Virus record (IMG/VR): IMGVR_UViG_3300042876_001120
Span: 1-31,576 of that record
Source of the DNA: a virus
Strand: one strand, 5' to 3'
Length of the DNA: 31,576 bases
The notes beneath the pieces were generated by a model. It saw only the letters and a program-made list of their open reading frames with translations. It ran no database searches and was not told the DNA's origin. A program made the position numbers and the translations under genes. This document shows positions 7,927 to 16,271 of this stretch, piece by piece (position 1 is the first letter of the stretch; every line of letters starts with the position of its first letter).

Positions 7927-8937
7927 TCAGTTGATCGAGAGCTTGACCAGCACGCTGGGGCGCAGACACAGCGGCAGCGGGTTCGATTGGGTATGCATGT
8001 CGGTCCCGCGCTCGAACTTGCGCGGCTCCTGCTTGGCGTAGACCGGCTGGCCGAGCGTGTTGACGGTCTCGTTGAAGTCCGCCGGGGCGTTGTAGGTCGC
8101 GAAGCTGTTGATGGTGCCGATCGGGAAGGCGTGCGCCTCACCCGGCGCGATGAAGCGACGCACGTTGCCGTCAAGGTCGGACGCCTTGCCGCGGTACTCC
8201 TCGAACACCAGGCCGCCGAAGCTGAAGCCCTTGCGCACGTCGTTGATCAGCACCGCACCCTGCTGCCACTGCGCGTAGGCGGTCTTGACGTCCTTGTGCG
8301 AAGTGAGCGCGGCGAAGAACTCCTGCGAGCACAACACGCGCGCGCTGGTCATGAACTCGCCGAGCAGCCCCTCCTCGATCAGCGCGAGGGTCTCGATGCA
8401 CTTCTGCTTGACGTCGGTGCCGTTGTTCGGATTGTCGATCTGGAACGCGACCGACTGCTGCGCGATCCGGAACTCCTCGAACAGGTCGTAGAGCACGCTG
8501 CCGTCCGAATCGAGGATCAGGCCCTTGAGTGCGCCCATGCGCAGGTGTTCGAGCGTGATCGCGTGCTTGTTGCGCATGGTCTCGAGTTTTTCGGCGACGA
8601 CGCTGGCGATCGATTCGAGCTCGGTTTCCGAGCCGAAGGCACGCAGCCCCTGCACTTCGTTGGGCAGCACGACATCGTCGTGCGGGATGTGCGGCACGAC
8701 GAACGAGCGCATGCGCCGCTTGCTGCGCGCCGCCAGCGTGCCCGGTGCGCCGAGCGGCTTGGTGGGCAGCAAGGTCAGGACACCGGCCCGCTCCTCGACC
8801 AGGATCTGGTTCTGGCGCACCGGCTTCTCCGGGAACAGGTCGAGTTCCTGCAGGCGCCCGTAGCGGTTGGGGATCAGGTTGATGGCGGCGGTGAGCGCGG
8901 CCATCGAGAACGCGGGGTTATTGAACGGATTCAGCAT
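7927..8937 (-). CDS. Major capsid protein (gpE family)
   Basis: This 336-residue protein is close in length to lambda gpE (341). It starts MLNPFNNPAFSMAALTAAIN and contains family-like segments: IPNRYGRLQELDLFPEKPVR, VLTLLPTKPLG, a central helix KRRMRSFVVPHIPHDDVV, and a C-terminal RKFERGTDMHTQSNPLPL typical of phage_cap_E proteins. It forms the icosahedral shell together with the gpD-like protein. Its start lies within the last 20 bases of the decoration gene. No clear Shine-Dalgarno precedes it, so translation is probably coupled. Confidence 0.93.
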   Translation of the reverse strand: MLNPFNNPAFSMAALTAAINLIPNRYGRLQELDLFPEKPVRQNQILVEERAGVLTLLPTKPLGAPGTLAARSKRRMRSFVVPHIPHDDVVLPNEVQGLRAFGSETELESIASVVAEKLETMRNKHAITLEHLRMGALKGLILDSDGSVLYDLFEEFRIAQQSVAFQIDNPNNGTDVKQKCIETLALIEEGLLGEFMTSARVLCSQEFFAALTSHKDVKTAYAQWQQGAVLINDVRKGFSFGGLVFEEYRGKASDLDGNVRRFIAPGEAHAFPIGTINSFATYNAPADFNETVNTLGQPVYAKQEPRKFERGTDMHTQSNPLPLCLRPSVLVKLSIN

Positions 8938-9325
8938 GGGTCGTGCTCTGCGGGAACTGACGGACGAGGACGCCGAGCGCCGCCAGCTGCGCGAGGGCGG
9001 CGGCGGTCTGTTCGGACGTGAGGGAGGTGGGCAGCACCAGCGCGCCGCCGAAGACCGTTGCATGGCGGGCGACGATCACGCTGCGACGACGTTCGGTCGC
9101 GGACGTGGTCACCGCTTCGATCAGGACGCCCGCGACGGTCTCCCGGCCATCGCTGGCGGTCGGATCGAGGGCGACGATCTCGCGGGTGGCGGTCACGCGA
9201 CCGACGACGGCGCCGAGCGCGAGCGTCTGGCCGGCACCGATGACGACTTCGTCGCGGGAATACAGGTTCGGCGCTTCGTACTTGAGCAGATCGCCGAGGG
9301 TCATCGGTTCATGGAGAACGGGCAT
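8918..9325 (-). CDS. Head decoration protein (gpD family)
   Basis: This 135-residue protein is slightly longer than lambda gpD (110). It begins MPVLHEPMTLGDLLKYEAPN, followed by YSRDEVVIGAGQTLALGAVVG, the usual decoration-protein pattern. It binds the capsid surface after expansion and stabilises it. It lies between the protease/scaffold gene and the capsid gene exactly as D does in lambda, and its 3' end overlaps the capsid start by 20 bases. Confidence 0.9.
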   Translation of the reverse strand: MPVLHEPMTLGDLLKYEAPNLYSRDEVVIGAGQTLALGAVVGRVTATREIVALDPTASDGRETVAGVLIEAVTTSATERRRSVIVARHATVFGGALVLPTSLTSEQTAAALAQLAALGVLVRQFPQSTTHAESVQ

Positions 9326-9328
9326 GGC

Positions 9329-9742
9329 TCAGGCTCCTTGCGGGTGGGTCACGGCGATGCGCCTGCGCACCGCATCGAGCACGGGGTTGGCGGCGGTGGC
9401 GGCATTCGCCGCGGTCGTCGCGCCAGGCGTGCCGGTGACCGTGAGGTGCGAGGCGATCTCGACCTGATCGGCGCGGGCCTGCAGCAGCACCTGTCGCACC
9501 TGCGCCGCGGTCATGCGTGCGGCGAGGAACTCGCCGGTGCGTTCGGGGCAGCCGGCGAGCAGGCACAGCTCGGCGATGGCGACGGCCTCTCCTTGCGGAT
9601 CGGTGGAAAGCGGCGCGACGGACGCGGTCGGCGCCGGCAGCGCGGCGGGCGCGACCGTGGGCACGACGGCGGCCGGTGCGGGCGCGGTGGGCGCAGCAGG
9701 GGGCGTGGACGGCGCGGGCGCCGCCTCGGTGGGAACAGTCAT
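9329..9742 (-). CDS. Capsid scaffold nested in the protease gene (Nu3 role)
   Basis: An in-frame ATG at codon 309 of the S49 protease gene (9742-9740) is preceded by CGGAG with six bases of spacing (complement 9749-9753). Initiation there would give a 137-residue protein made of the protease C-terminal part. It starts MTVPTEAAPAPST, continues with a long Ala/Pro-rich segment, and ends in a helical tail (FLAARMTAAQVRQVLLQAR). In lambda the scaffold Nu3 is expressed in just this way from inside gene C. The site and composition are seen; separate translation is inferred. Confidence 0.65.
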   Translation of the reverse strand: MTVPTEAAPAPSTPPAAPTAPAPAAVVPTVAPAALPAPTASVAPLSTDPQGEAVAIAELCLLAGCPERTGEFLAARMTAAQVRQVLLQARADQVEIASHLTVTGTPGATTAANAATAANPVLDAVRRRIAVTHPQGA

Positions 9743-10666
9743 CGAAATCTCCGTAGTCGTTGGAAGTGCAAGCCGCATCGGCGAAGCGAGCGGTGTTGGG
9801 GAACCTGGCGAACGCCCGCGCTCGCGAAGGGCGGTGGCGAAGTCGGCGAGGACGGCATCGAAAGGTGCGACCGCATCGGCCAGGCCCGCCGTCACCGCGT
9901 CCTCGCCGAAGAACAGCGCCGCTTCGGTCGCGCGCACGGCGGCGGTGTCGAGGCCGCGCATCGCGGCGACGTGATCGACGAACAGGGCGTACAGCCGATC
10001 GATCTCGGTTTGCAGGGCCTCGGTCGCCTGCGGCGTCAGCGGCGCGTGCGGAGTGGCGTCGTTCTTGTGCGCGCCGGCATAGAGCGCGGTCACGCTCAGG
10101 CCGTTCTGCGCGTTGCGCACCGACTGGTCGATGTGCAGCGCGATCACGCCGATGGAGCCGACGCCGCCGGTCTGCGCGAGGGTCACGCGCTGCGCAGCGG
10201 ATGCGAGGGCGTAGGCGGCCGAGAACGCGCTGTCGCCGGCATGCGCCCAGATAGGTTTGATCGCAGTCGCCGCGCGGATATGGTCGGCCAGCTCGAACAC
10301 CCCACCCGCCTCGCCACCGGGCGAGTCGATATCGAGCAGGATGCCGGCCACGTCCGGACTGGCGAGCGCCGCATCTAGGTCCGCCGCGATGCGCGCGTAG
10401 GAGGTCAGCCCCGACATCGCGTCGAGCCCGAGCGCGCGGCGCACCAGCGTGCCGTGGATCGGAATCACTGCGATGCCGGGCATCGTCGGCACGGGGTCCG
10501 ACGCCATCGGCGCGGCCGTCGGCAGCACGAGCCCGATGGACGCCGTCTCGACCGACGCCAAGGCGATGCGCGGACCGAGCACGGCGAGGATCGTGTCGAG
10601 TTTGGCGCGCGCGATCAGCAGCGGCGTCCCGTACAGACGGGACGCCAGGTGGACGAGGGAGGTCAT
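9329..10666 (-). CDS. Prohead protease, S49 / gpC type, fused to scaffold
   Basis: This 445-residue protein is close to lambda gpC (439). The N-terminal two-thirds is an S49 (SppA-like) peptidase: DIDSPGGEAGGVFELAD at about 112-128, the likely nucleophile Ser149 in DSAFSAAYALASAA, GGVGSIGVIALHID at about 167-180, and the likely general base Lys201 in AGAHKNDA. The C-terminal third is Ala/Pro-rich scaffold sequence. It processes the prohead and removes the scaffold. The start ATG at 10666 shares one base with the portal stop (TGATG). Confidence 0.92.
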   Translation of the reverse strand: MTSLVHLASRLYGTPLLIARAKLDTILAVLGPRIALASVETASIGLVLPTAAPMASDPVPTMPGIAVIPIHGTLVRRALGLDAMSGLTSYARIAADLDAALASPDVAGILLDIDSPGGEAGGVFELADHIRAATAIKPIWAHAGDSAFSAAYALASAAQRVTLAQTGGVGSIGVIALHIDQSVRNAQNGLSVTALYAGAHKNDATPHAPLTPQATEALQTEIDRLYALFVDHVAAMRGLDTAAVRATEAALFFGEDAVTAGLADAVAPFDAVLADFATALRERGRSPGSPTPLASPMRLALPTTTEISMTVPTEAAPAPSTPPAAPTAPAPAAVVPTVAPAALPAPTASVAPLSTDPQGEAVAIAELCLLAGCPERTGEFLAARMTAAQVRQVLLQARADQVEIASHLTVTGTPGATTAANAATAANPVLDAVRRRIAVTHPQGA

Positions 10667-12150
10667 CAATTCGCCTGGGAAGGTGGAGCGGTGTTGGACG
10701 GGGTCGAACGACCCTCGTGACGGGGATCGGAGTCGAAGCGCAGGCCCAAGGCATCGGCGCGGGCGTTGTCGGCGGCGATCTCGTGGTCGATGTCCTCGGC
10801 GTCGTAGCCGAAGCTGGAGATCGCTTCCGAACGCGAGAGCAGGCCACCGCGGATCGCCGCGATCATCGCGTCGAACTCCTTCTTCGGATCGACCCACTGC
10901 CAGCCCTGCGCGATCCACTTCACCGCGAGGTACTGGCGTCGGCGCGCGACACCGCCGCGCGCGTAACCGGGCAGCGTCAACGCGCCTTCGAGCACGGCCT
11001 GCGTCATCCACGCGCGCCACAGCGGACGGCACAGCTGGTGGACAATCACGCCGTGCTGGATCGCCTCGCAGCGGCGCCGGAACTCCAGCAGGCCGGCGCG
11101 GATCGACGAGTAGTTCAGTTGCGACAGATCCCCGGTGAGCATCTCGTAAGTGATCCCCATCGCCGCCGCGACCGCGCGGAACTGCTGGCGCATGAACTCG
11201 GCGTAGCTCGATCCCACATCGGCCGGTTGCGAGAATTTCACGTCCTCACCGGGTTCCAGGAACTGCATCGTCCCCGGCTCCAGGCTCGCCATCGCCACGC
11301 CCTGCACGTCGGCCTCGTCCTCGCCGAGCAACGGGTCTTCCAGCCCTCCGCGGGTGATGAAGCCCGCGAACATCGCCGCGGTCTTCTTGCGCACCAGTTC
11401 CGCGTCGTCGTACTGGTCGAGTTCGTGCAGCTTCACCAGCGCCCGCGCCAGCCACGGCTCGCCGCGGATCTGGCCCGGCCGCAGCGGCCGGAACAGGTGC
11501 AGGACTTCATCGGCCGGCACCCGCACGGTGTCGAGGCCACCGTGCGCCGACATCGGCGCGAGCATCCCGTCGCCGGGATGGCTCTTGTGGAGGTGGTAAG
11601 CGACGCGCACACCGATGGCGTTGAACTCGATGCCGGCGCGGATCACGTTGCCGTTCGGCAGTTCGCGATTCAGCGTCGTCGGCAGGTGCTCGGGTTCGAG
11701 TAGTTGCAGCTGCAGGCCGACGCTGAGCCGATCCTCCGGCCGCCGGTAGCGCAGCCGCACCAGGCACTCGCCGCCTTCGAGCATCGCCCGGCAGGCGAGC
11801 GCCTGCAGGCCGTAGAAGTCGGTCAGGCCTGCCGCATCCGCCTCCTCACACCAGTCGCGCCACAGCGCCTGCACCGCCTCGCGCTGGGCGAGATCGTGCA
11901 GCATCGACTGCGGTTTGATGCCGGTGCCGATCGCGTTGGCGACGAAGGCCTCGACGCCGGTCGCCGCCCAGGCATTGCGACGGACGAGGTCGCGGCTCTT
12001 GGCGCGCAACTCGTCCTGCGCGAACGCGAGCGCCGCGACCGCACCGGGATTGCCGACCTGCCAGAAGCGGGCACGCCGTCCACCACCGACGCCGTCGTAG
12101 GTGGGCGACGCGCCGAACAGCCGGGCGCGCAACCGCGACCACCAACTCAT
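10666..12150 (-). CDS. Portal protein (gpB family)
   Basis: This 494-residue protein is a lambda-type portal (Phage_portal_2 family). Recognisable parts include RDLVRRNAWAATGVEAFVAN near the N-terminus, the central VPADEVLHLFRPLRPGQIRG, and the helix RKKTAAMFAGFITRGG. The later segment EMLTGDLSQLNYSSIRAGLL is a hallmark of the family. It forms the dodecameric ring at the packaging vertex. The gene lies between gpW and the protease as in lambda. The C-terminus is acidic and polar. Confidence 0.95.
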   Translation of the reverse strand: MSWWSRLRARLFGASPTYDGVGGGRRARFWQVGNPGAVAALAFAQDELRAKSRDLVRRNAWAATGVEAFVANAIGTGIKPQSMLHDLAQREAVQALWRDWCEEADAAGLTDFYGLQALACRAMLEGGECLVRLRYRRPEDRLSVGLQLQLLEPEHLPTTLNRELPNGNVIRAGIEFNAIGVRVAYHLHKSHPGDGMLAPMSAHGGLDTVRVPADEVLHLFRPLRPGQIRGEPWLARALVKLHELDQYDDAELVRKKTAAMFAGFITRGGLEDPLLGEDEADVQGVAMASLEPGTMQFLEPGEDVKFSQPADVGSSYAEFMRQQFRAVAAAMGITYEMLTGDLSQLNYSSIRAGLLEFRRRCEAIQHGVIVHQLCRPLWRAWMTQAVLEGALTLPGYARGGVARRRQYLAVKWIAQGWQWVDPKKEFDAMIAAIRGGLLSRSEAISSFGYDAEDIDHEIAADNARADALGLRFDSDPRHEGRSTPSNTAPPSQAN

Positions 12151-12154
12151 GCGC

Positions 12155-12376
12155 TCAGGTCGCCTTGTCGGTGTTCACGACGACGCGACGGGGGCGACGC
12201 CTGGCGGTGCCCGTTGCGATCGCCTGCTCTTCGAGCCCGCGTCGAACGACGCCGATGGCGGCGATCAGGTCGTCGATGGAGCGGTACTCGACGGTGCGGT
12301 CCCCGAAGGTGACGCGCTGCTCGCCGGTCGCGAGCGCACGTTCGAGCGCCGCGAGTTGTTCGGGGGTGTAGGCCAT
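12155..12376 (-). CDS. Head-tail connector gpW-like
   Basis: This 73-residue protein is close to lambda gpW (68). It begins MAYTPEQLAALERALATGEQ, then RVTFGDRTVEYRSIDDLIAA, the gpW pattern of two helices around a beta hairpin, and ends with a basic tail. gpW binds the portal after packaging and prepares it for FII. It lies ten bases after the large terminase stop and four before the portal start. The frame is open upstream of the ATG at 12376, but that part is antisense-like, so the short start is chosen. Confidence 0.9.
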   Translation of the reverse strand: MAYTPEQLAALERALATGEQRVTFGDRTVEYRSIDDLIAAIGVVRRGLEEQAIATGTARRRPRRVVVNTDKAT

Positions 12377-12386
12377 GCGGCAGGTC

Positions 12387-14348
12387 TCAACGGTGGAGCC
12401 AGCGGCTCTTGACCACGCGCCGACGACTCGGGCGCGCGGATGTGGAAAGGCCACCGTCGCCGGTGGCCTCGTCTGTGGATGTCGTGATCGCCATCGGTGG
12501 CGGATCGGGCGCCTCCTGGATGCCGAGGGAGCGCTCCAGTTCGCGCCAGTGGCGATGCTCGAATCGGTCCAGTCCGGCCGCCGCCGCCGCGGCGCGCGCG
12601 TAGACGTAGCAATCGAGCGCCTCGTTGCGCTCGCGCAATTTCTGCCACTCGCGCACCGCATAGCCGTTGCGATCCCGCCGCGTGATCAACTGTTCCGCGC
12701 ACAACTGCTGCAGAAACTCGGCGTCGATCTTCGGCAGGTGAATGAAGCCGGCCGGATACACCGGCGTCAGGCCATCGGCCGCCACATCGGCATGCAGGCG
12801 CAGATGCTGGTACAGCGCCTGCTTGGCGATGCCGACCACGACCGTGTAGAGCTTGATGCCCCGGCGCAGCTTCCTGCCGGCGACGGTGATGTCCACCGCC
12901 GTCGGCGTGCCGACCAGCGCCGCGCCGCGCGCTGCGCCCTTGACCGCCATCACTCGGCTGTCGCGGCACGCGCGCACGAAGGCGTAGACCTCCTGGGTCG
13001 CGAAGCCGGTGTCGATGGCGAAGCGCGCCAGCGGCAGTTGCGCCCCGCCCGCGTGTGTCCAGGTCTCGTCGAGCAGTGCGCGCAGTTGCGTCCACACGCC
13101 CTCGCGCGCGGTGTCGCCCATCAGCACCCGGTGTTCGATGAGCCACGCTTCCTTGCCGCGACCGAAGGCCCACACCGAGACCTCGATGCGATCCTTCTGC
13201 ACATCGGCGCCACCCACCAGCAGCAGGCCACCGCGCGGCACCGTACCGATGCGGTAGTCCTCGCGCCGCTCCAGCAACTGCTGCCAGTCCGGCGCCTCGC
13301 CCTCCTCGACCCAGGTCTCGCCGAGTTCCGTGTTCTTGAACGTCTTGATCGCCGACGCCGACCCGGTGGTCTTGTCGGTCGCGCTCTCCCAGGCCGCGGC
13401 GATCTCGCGCCAGCTGCGCCAGCCCACCGGGCTGTACAGCGATGACAGGTGAAATCCAGCCGTCCGGCCGTTCCCCGGTGCCGTCGCGCGCCACTGCCCA
13501 TGCTCAAGCATCCACGTCTTGTGGTGCTCGGCGATCGGCTGCTCGCAACCTTCGCAGATGTAGGCAGCGGTTTCAGGCTGGCCGCGCTCCCAGCGCAGCC
13601 GCTCGAACTTGAACCACTGCGCATGCGCGCAGTGCGGGCACGGCACGAAGTACCGACGCTGGTCCGACGCCTCATACTCGCGCTCGATGCTGCTGGCGCC
13701 CGCGATCGTCGGCGTCGAGACGATGAAAATCTTGCGCCGGGTGAAGGTGCGCGTGCGCGCCTCCGCCAGCGAGATCGCATCGCCCTCCCCTTCGACGTCG
13801 AGCGGATAACCATCCACTTCGTCGAGAAACAGGTACCGCACCGGCATCGAGCGCAGGCCGACCGCGCTGTTCGCGCCGGTCATCACCAGCACGCCGCCGC
13901 GGAACTCCTTCGCCAGAATCGTGTTGCCGGCATCGCGCGAACGCGCGGGTGCGATCAACGCGGCCAGCACCGGCGACTCCTCGATCAGCGGATCGATCCG
14001 CTGTTTGGAGTTGCGCTTGGCCATCTCCACCGTCGGCCAGACCGCCATCATCGGGCCGGGCGCGTGGTGGATCACGTAGCCGATCCAGCAACTGCCCGCT
14101 TCGGTACCGCCGATCTGCGCGCCCTTCATGAAGACCACGCGCTCGATCGGCGAGGCCGGCGAGAGGCAGTCCATGATCTCGCGCAGGTAGGGCGTGCGCG
14201 CCGTGCGCCAGCGCCCCGGTTCGGCCGCTGCCTTGCTGGACAGCATCCGGTGCTGGTCGGACCAGTCCGACACCGACAGCCACGGATCGGGGGTCAGGCC
14301 TTCCCGCCAGGCGCGCTCGATCTCGTGCGCGCCTTCGTAGTCGAGCAT
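12387..14348 (-). CDS. Terminase large subunit (gpA family)
   Basis: This 653-residue protein (lambda gpA has 641) is the packaging motor ATPase and nuclease. An atypical Walker A, KGAQIGGTE, lies at residues 75-83 and Walker B, LFLDEVD, at 173-179, followed by the coupling-type segment STPT near 211. A zinc-finger-like pair, CPHC (237-240) and CEGC (265-268), is typical of the gpA family. The C-terminal nuclease part includes GADVQKDRIEVSVW and FAIDTGFATQEVYAF. A plus-strand gene lies between it and the small subunit. The start at 14348 (MLDYEGAHEIERAWREGL) is the expected N-terminus. Confidence 0.96.
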   Translation of the reverse strand: MLDYEGAHEIERAWREGLTPDPWLSVSDWSDQHRMLSSKAAAEPGRWRTARTPYLREIMDCLSPASPIERVVFMKGAQIGGTEAGSCWIGYVIHHAPGPMMAVWPTVEMAKRNSKQRIDPLIEESPVLAALIAPARSRDAGNTILAKEFRGGVLVMTGANSAVGLRSMPVRYLFLDEVDGYPLDVEGEGDAISLAEARTRTFTRRKIFIVSTPTIAGASSIEREYEASDQRRYFVPCPHCAHAQWFKFERLRWERGQPETAAYICEGCEQPIAEHHKTWMLEHGQWRATAPGNGRTAGFHLSSLYSPVGWRSWREIAAAWESATDKTTGSASAIKTFKNTELGETWVEEGEAPDWQQLLERREDYRIGTVPRGGLLLVGGADVQKDRIEVSVWAFGRGKEAWLIEHRVLMGDTAREGVWTQLRALLDETWTHAGGAQLPLARFAIDTGFATQEVYAFVRACRDSRVMAVKGAARGAALVGTPTAVDITVAGRKLRRGIKLYTVVVGIAKQALYQHLRLHADVAADGLTPVYPAGFIHLPKIDAEFLQQLCAEQLITRRDRNGYAVREWQKLRERNEALDCYVYARAAAAAAGLDRFEHRHWRELERSLGIQEAPDPPPMAITTSTDEATGDGGLSTSARPSRRRVVKSRWLHR

Positions 14349-14380
14349 TCCTGAATCCTGTTGCGATGCGGCGTCGGCCG

Positions 14381-14415
14381 CGCTTGGCTTCTGCGGCGAA
14401 CAGCGCGTACATGCC
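14381..14415 (+). repeat. Conserved leader element, copy 1 of 3
   Basis: This 35-base element reads CGCTTGGCTTC, six variable bases (TGCGGC), then GAACAGCGCG and TACATGCC. It ends 34 bases before the ATG of the plus-strand gene at 14450. The same element lies before the genes at 15525 and 16338. CGCT/AGCG and TTC/GAA can pair around the variable six bases, so it could be an RNA hairpin or a dyad DNA-binding site. Confidence 0.85.
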
Positions 14416-14449
14416 GTCCCCGGTCAGACGACCATCAAGGAACACCGCC

Positions 14450-14791
14450 ATGCACGCCGCCCTGCACATCGACCCGCTGCACACCGATCTGTTGCTCATC
14501 CGGCAGCGCATCGAGTCGCTGTACGCGGCCTACCCCGACGACGAGGACTTCCAGAACGGCCTGAACTTCGCGGTCAGCGGCATCGAACAGGCGCTCGGCG
14601 CGGCCGGCGGCGAGCCCGACATGGCGATGCCTGCCGGCGACTCCCTCGACGGCATCGACAGTTCACTCGCCGAGTTGCACATCCGCCTCGACACGCGCAG
14701 CGACGAACAGAACGGCGATCCGTCCCAGCACGCGCGTCTTGCGATGGTCGACCACCTGCTCCAACAGGCCTGCGCCCTCCTCGTGGGCTAA
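14450..14791 (+). CDS. Small acidic protein between the terminase genes, function unknown
   Basis: This 113-residue protein is encoded opposite to the flanking terminase genes. It begins MHAALHIDPLHTDLLLIRQR and continues with a helical, acidic sequence (SLYAAYPDDEDFQNGLNFAV, SSLAELHIRLDTRSDEQNGD, MVDHLLQQACALLVG). AAGGA lies about nine bases before the ATG at 14450. A longer in-frame start at 14366 is possible and would translate the leader repeat. The stop overlaps the small-terminase stop by four bases, tail to tail. No domain is recognised. It is one of three genes preceded by the leader repeat. Confidence 0.8.
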   Translation: MHAALHIDPLHTDLLLIRQRIESLYAAYPDDEDFQNGLNFAVSGIEQALGAAGGEPDMAMPAGDSLDGIDSSLAELHIRLDTRSDEQNGDPSQHARLAMVDHLLQQACALLVG

Positions 14792-15351
14792 TCCACCTTC
14801 ACCCGTACCTCGCCCAGTTCGGCGAGGTGCGTGCGGACCGCCGCCTCCAGCGCCAGATGCATCGCGTGCGGATCGACCGCCAGCGTCGCCGCCATCTGCG
14901 CCGACACCCGCGCCGGCCAGTTCAGCCATGCATCGCGCTCGTCGCGCGCCAGCTTGAAGACGTGCGCCACGACCTGCGAGCGTTCGACCAGTTCGCCCTT
15001 CAGGCGTGCCAGCCGAACCTTGTTCGTTTGCGCTTTCACCACCTCGTTGACCGTACGCGCCTGCAGCAGCGACGCACCGCCGGCCGGCAGCGCCGCCGCG
15101 CCCGCGTCTCGGCCCGTGTCGCGGCCCGTGTCGCGGCCCATCTCTGCCGCCTCCGGCACCACCACGCGCGGTGCGCGCGCCTGCGTGCCGCTGCGCGAGG
15201 GCGCGGAATTGCGCGCCCACTCCGCGTCGGCCTTCGCCGCATCGATGGTGCCGTCGGCCTCCGGTGTGACGCGCCCCGCACGAATGGCCTTATGGACCGC
15301 GGTGTCGGTGACGCCGCGATGGCGCGCATACGCGCGGATCGAAATTCCCAT
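14788..15351 (-). CDS. Terminase small subunit
   Basis: This 187-residue protein has an N-terminal helix-turn-helix (SIRAYARHRGVTDTAVHKAI) followed by an Arg-rich linker. A C-terminal helical region (SQVVAHVFKLARDERDAWLN) is typical of Nu1-type small terminases. It would recognise the packaging site and recruit the large subunit. The start is set at the ATG at 15351 (MGISIRAYARH); an in-frame ATG at 15381 adds ten residues and cannot be excluded, since neither has a good Shine-Dalgarno. The linker contains a short repeated GRDT segment. The usual small-large terminase pair is split by an opposite-strand gene. Confidence 0.85.
   Translation of the reverse strand: MGISIRAYARHRGVTDTAVHKAIRAGRVTPEADGTIDAAKADAEWARNSAPSRSGTQARAPRVVVPEAAEMGRDTGRDTGRDAGAAALPAGGASLLQARTVNEVVKAQTNKVRLARLKGELVERSQVVAHVFKLARDERDAWLNWPARVSAQMAATLAVDPHAMHLALEAAVRTHLAELGEVRVKVD
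15106..15141 (-). repeat. Three 12-base tandem repeats in the small terminase linker
   Basis: Three consecutive 12-base units (plus-strand GTCKCGGCCCRT) encode GRDT, GRDT and GRDA-like repeats in the linker of the small terminase. The units are in frame, so copy-number change would only alter linker length. Confidence 0.8.
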
Positions 15352-15449
15352 CCTAATGTTTGACCGATGACTTGACTTCATGCGCGCACAGCGCGCCAGG
15401 CGACGGCTTCCCGTCCGTTGGCTTAACGCGACGCGGATGCGCGAGATCG

Positions 15450-15484
15450 CGCTTGGCTTCGGTGCGGAACAGCGCGTTCATCCC
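15450..15484 (+). repeat. Conserved leader element, copy 2 of 3
   Basis: CGCTTGGCTTC, six variable bases (GGTGCG), then GAACAGCGCG and TTCATCCC. It ends 40 bases before the ATG of the DUF3489-type gene at 15525. It lies in the 173-base divergent region between the small terminase and that gene, which otherwise shows no recognisable feature. Confidence 0.88.
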
Positions 15485-15524
15485 ATCGCGCCAACCACAT
15501 CCAACACCACTCAGGAGCAACGAA

Positions 15525-16118
15525 ATGAACACCGACACCGCCGTCAAGCCGATCACGCTGAGCGACAACCAGACCGCCGTGCTGACCCACGCCATCGATC
15601 ACACGCAGGGCAAGATCGAATGGTTCCCCGATACCATCAAGGGCGGCGCGCAGAAGAAGGTCATCGAGGCCTTGTTCGTGCGCGCGATGATCATCGGCCA
15701 CCACGGCGACTGGATCGTCACCGACGCCGCCTACGATGCGCTGGGCCGCGCGCGCCCCGCCGCGCAGGCCACCGCCGAAGCGGCGACGCCGTCCGGCGAG
15801 AACGCCACCAAGCCCGCACGGAAGACCGCGCGCAAGGCCGCGAAGCCGGCGCAGGACACCACCGCATCGGGCGACGGCGAAACGCCCGCACCGCGCACCC
15901 GCGAGAACAGCAAGCAGGCGCAGGTGATCGCGATGCTCAAGCGGCCCGAAGGCGCCACGATCCCGCAGATCTGCGAAGCGACCGGCTGGCAGGCGCACAC
16001 GGTGCGCGGCACCTTCGCCGGGGCCTTCAAGAAGAAGCTCGGCCTGACCGTCACCTCCGACAAGGCCGAAGGCGGCGTGCGCGTGTACCGCATCGCCGAG
16101 GTCACGCCGACGGCGTGA
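15525..16118 (+). CDS. DUF3489 domain protein
   Basis: This 197-residue protein has three parts. Residues 1-75 are a folded N-terminus (NQTAVLTHAIDHTQGKIEWF, VIEALFVRAMIIGHHGDWIV). A basic Ala/Lys/Pro linker follows (KPARKTARKAAKPAQ). The C-terminus matches the DUF3489 winged-helix-like pattern (KQAQVIAMLKRPEGATIPQI, EATGWQAHTVRGTF, KKKLGLTVTSDKAEGG, then RVYRI). The family is common on mobile elements and may bind DNA, but its function is unknown. AGGAG lies about eight bases before the ATG at 15525. It is the second gene preceded by the leader repeat. Confidence 0.88.
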   Translation: MNTDTAVKPITLSDNQTAVLTHAIDHTQGKIEWFPDTIKGGAQKKVIEALFVRAMIIGHHGDWIVTDAAYDALGRARPAAQATAEAATPSGENATKPARKTARKAAKPAQDTTASGDGETPAPRTRENSKQAQVIAMLKRPEGATIPQICEATGWQAHTVRGTFAGAFKKKLGLTVTSDKAEGGVRVYRIAEVTPTA

Positions 16119-16142
16119 TGTCGCAGCCCAACGCAGCCCAAC

Positions 16143-16170
16143 GCAATGCCGTGCCGAGGCGCGGCATTGC
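16143..16170 (+). other. Perfect 9-base inverted repeat after the DUF3489 gene
   Basis: GCAATGCCG at 16143-16151 and CGGCATTGC at 16162-16170 form a perfect stem around a 10-base loop. There is no T-tract after it, so it is not a textbook terminator. A direct repeat of CGCAGCCCAA lies just upstream (16123-16142). Confidence 0.6.
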
Positions 16171-16271
16171 GCACCGACAATCGCCTGCGTGACGCATTTC
16201 CGCGCACCGGTTCGGATCACGCGTACCGCGCACGAAATCTTGAGAAAAAGAAGCGAAACATCGCGATGAAC

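Noticed and set aside
16143-16170. Inverted repeat after the DUF3489 gene as an intrinsic terminator
   Set aside because: No run of T follows the stem, so it is listed only as an inverted repeat.
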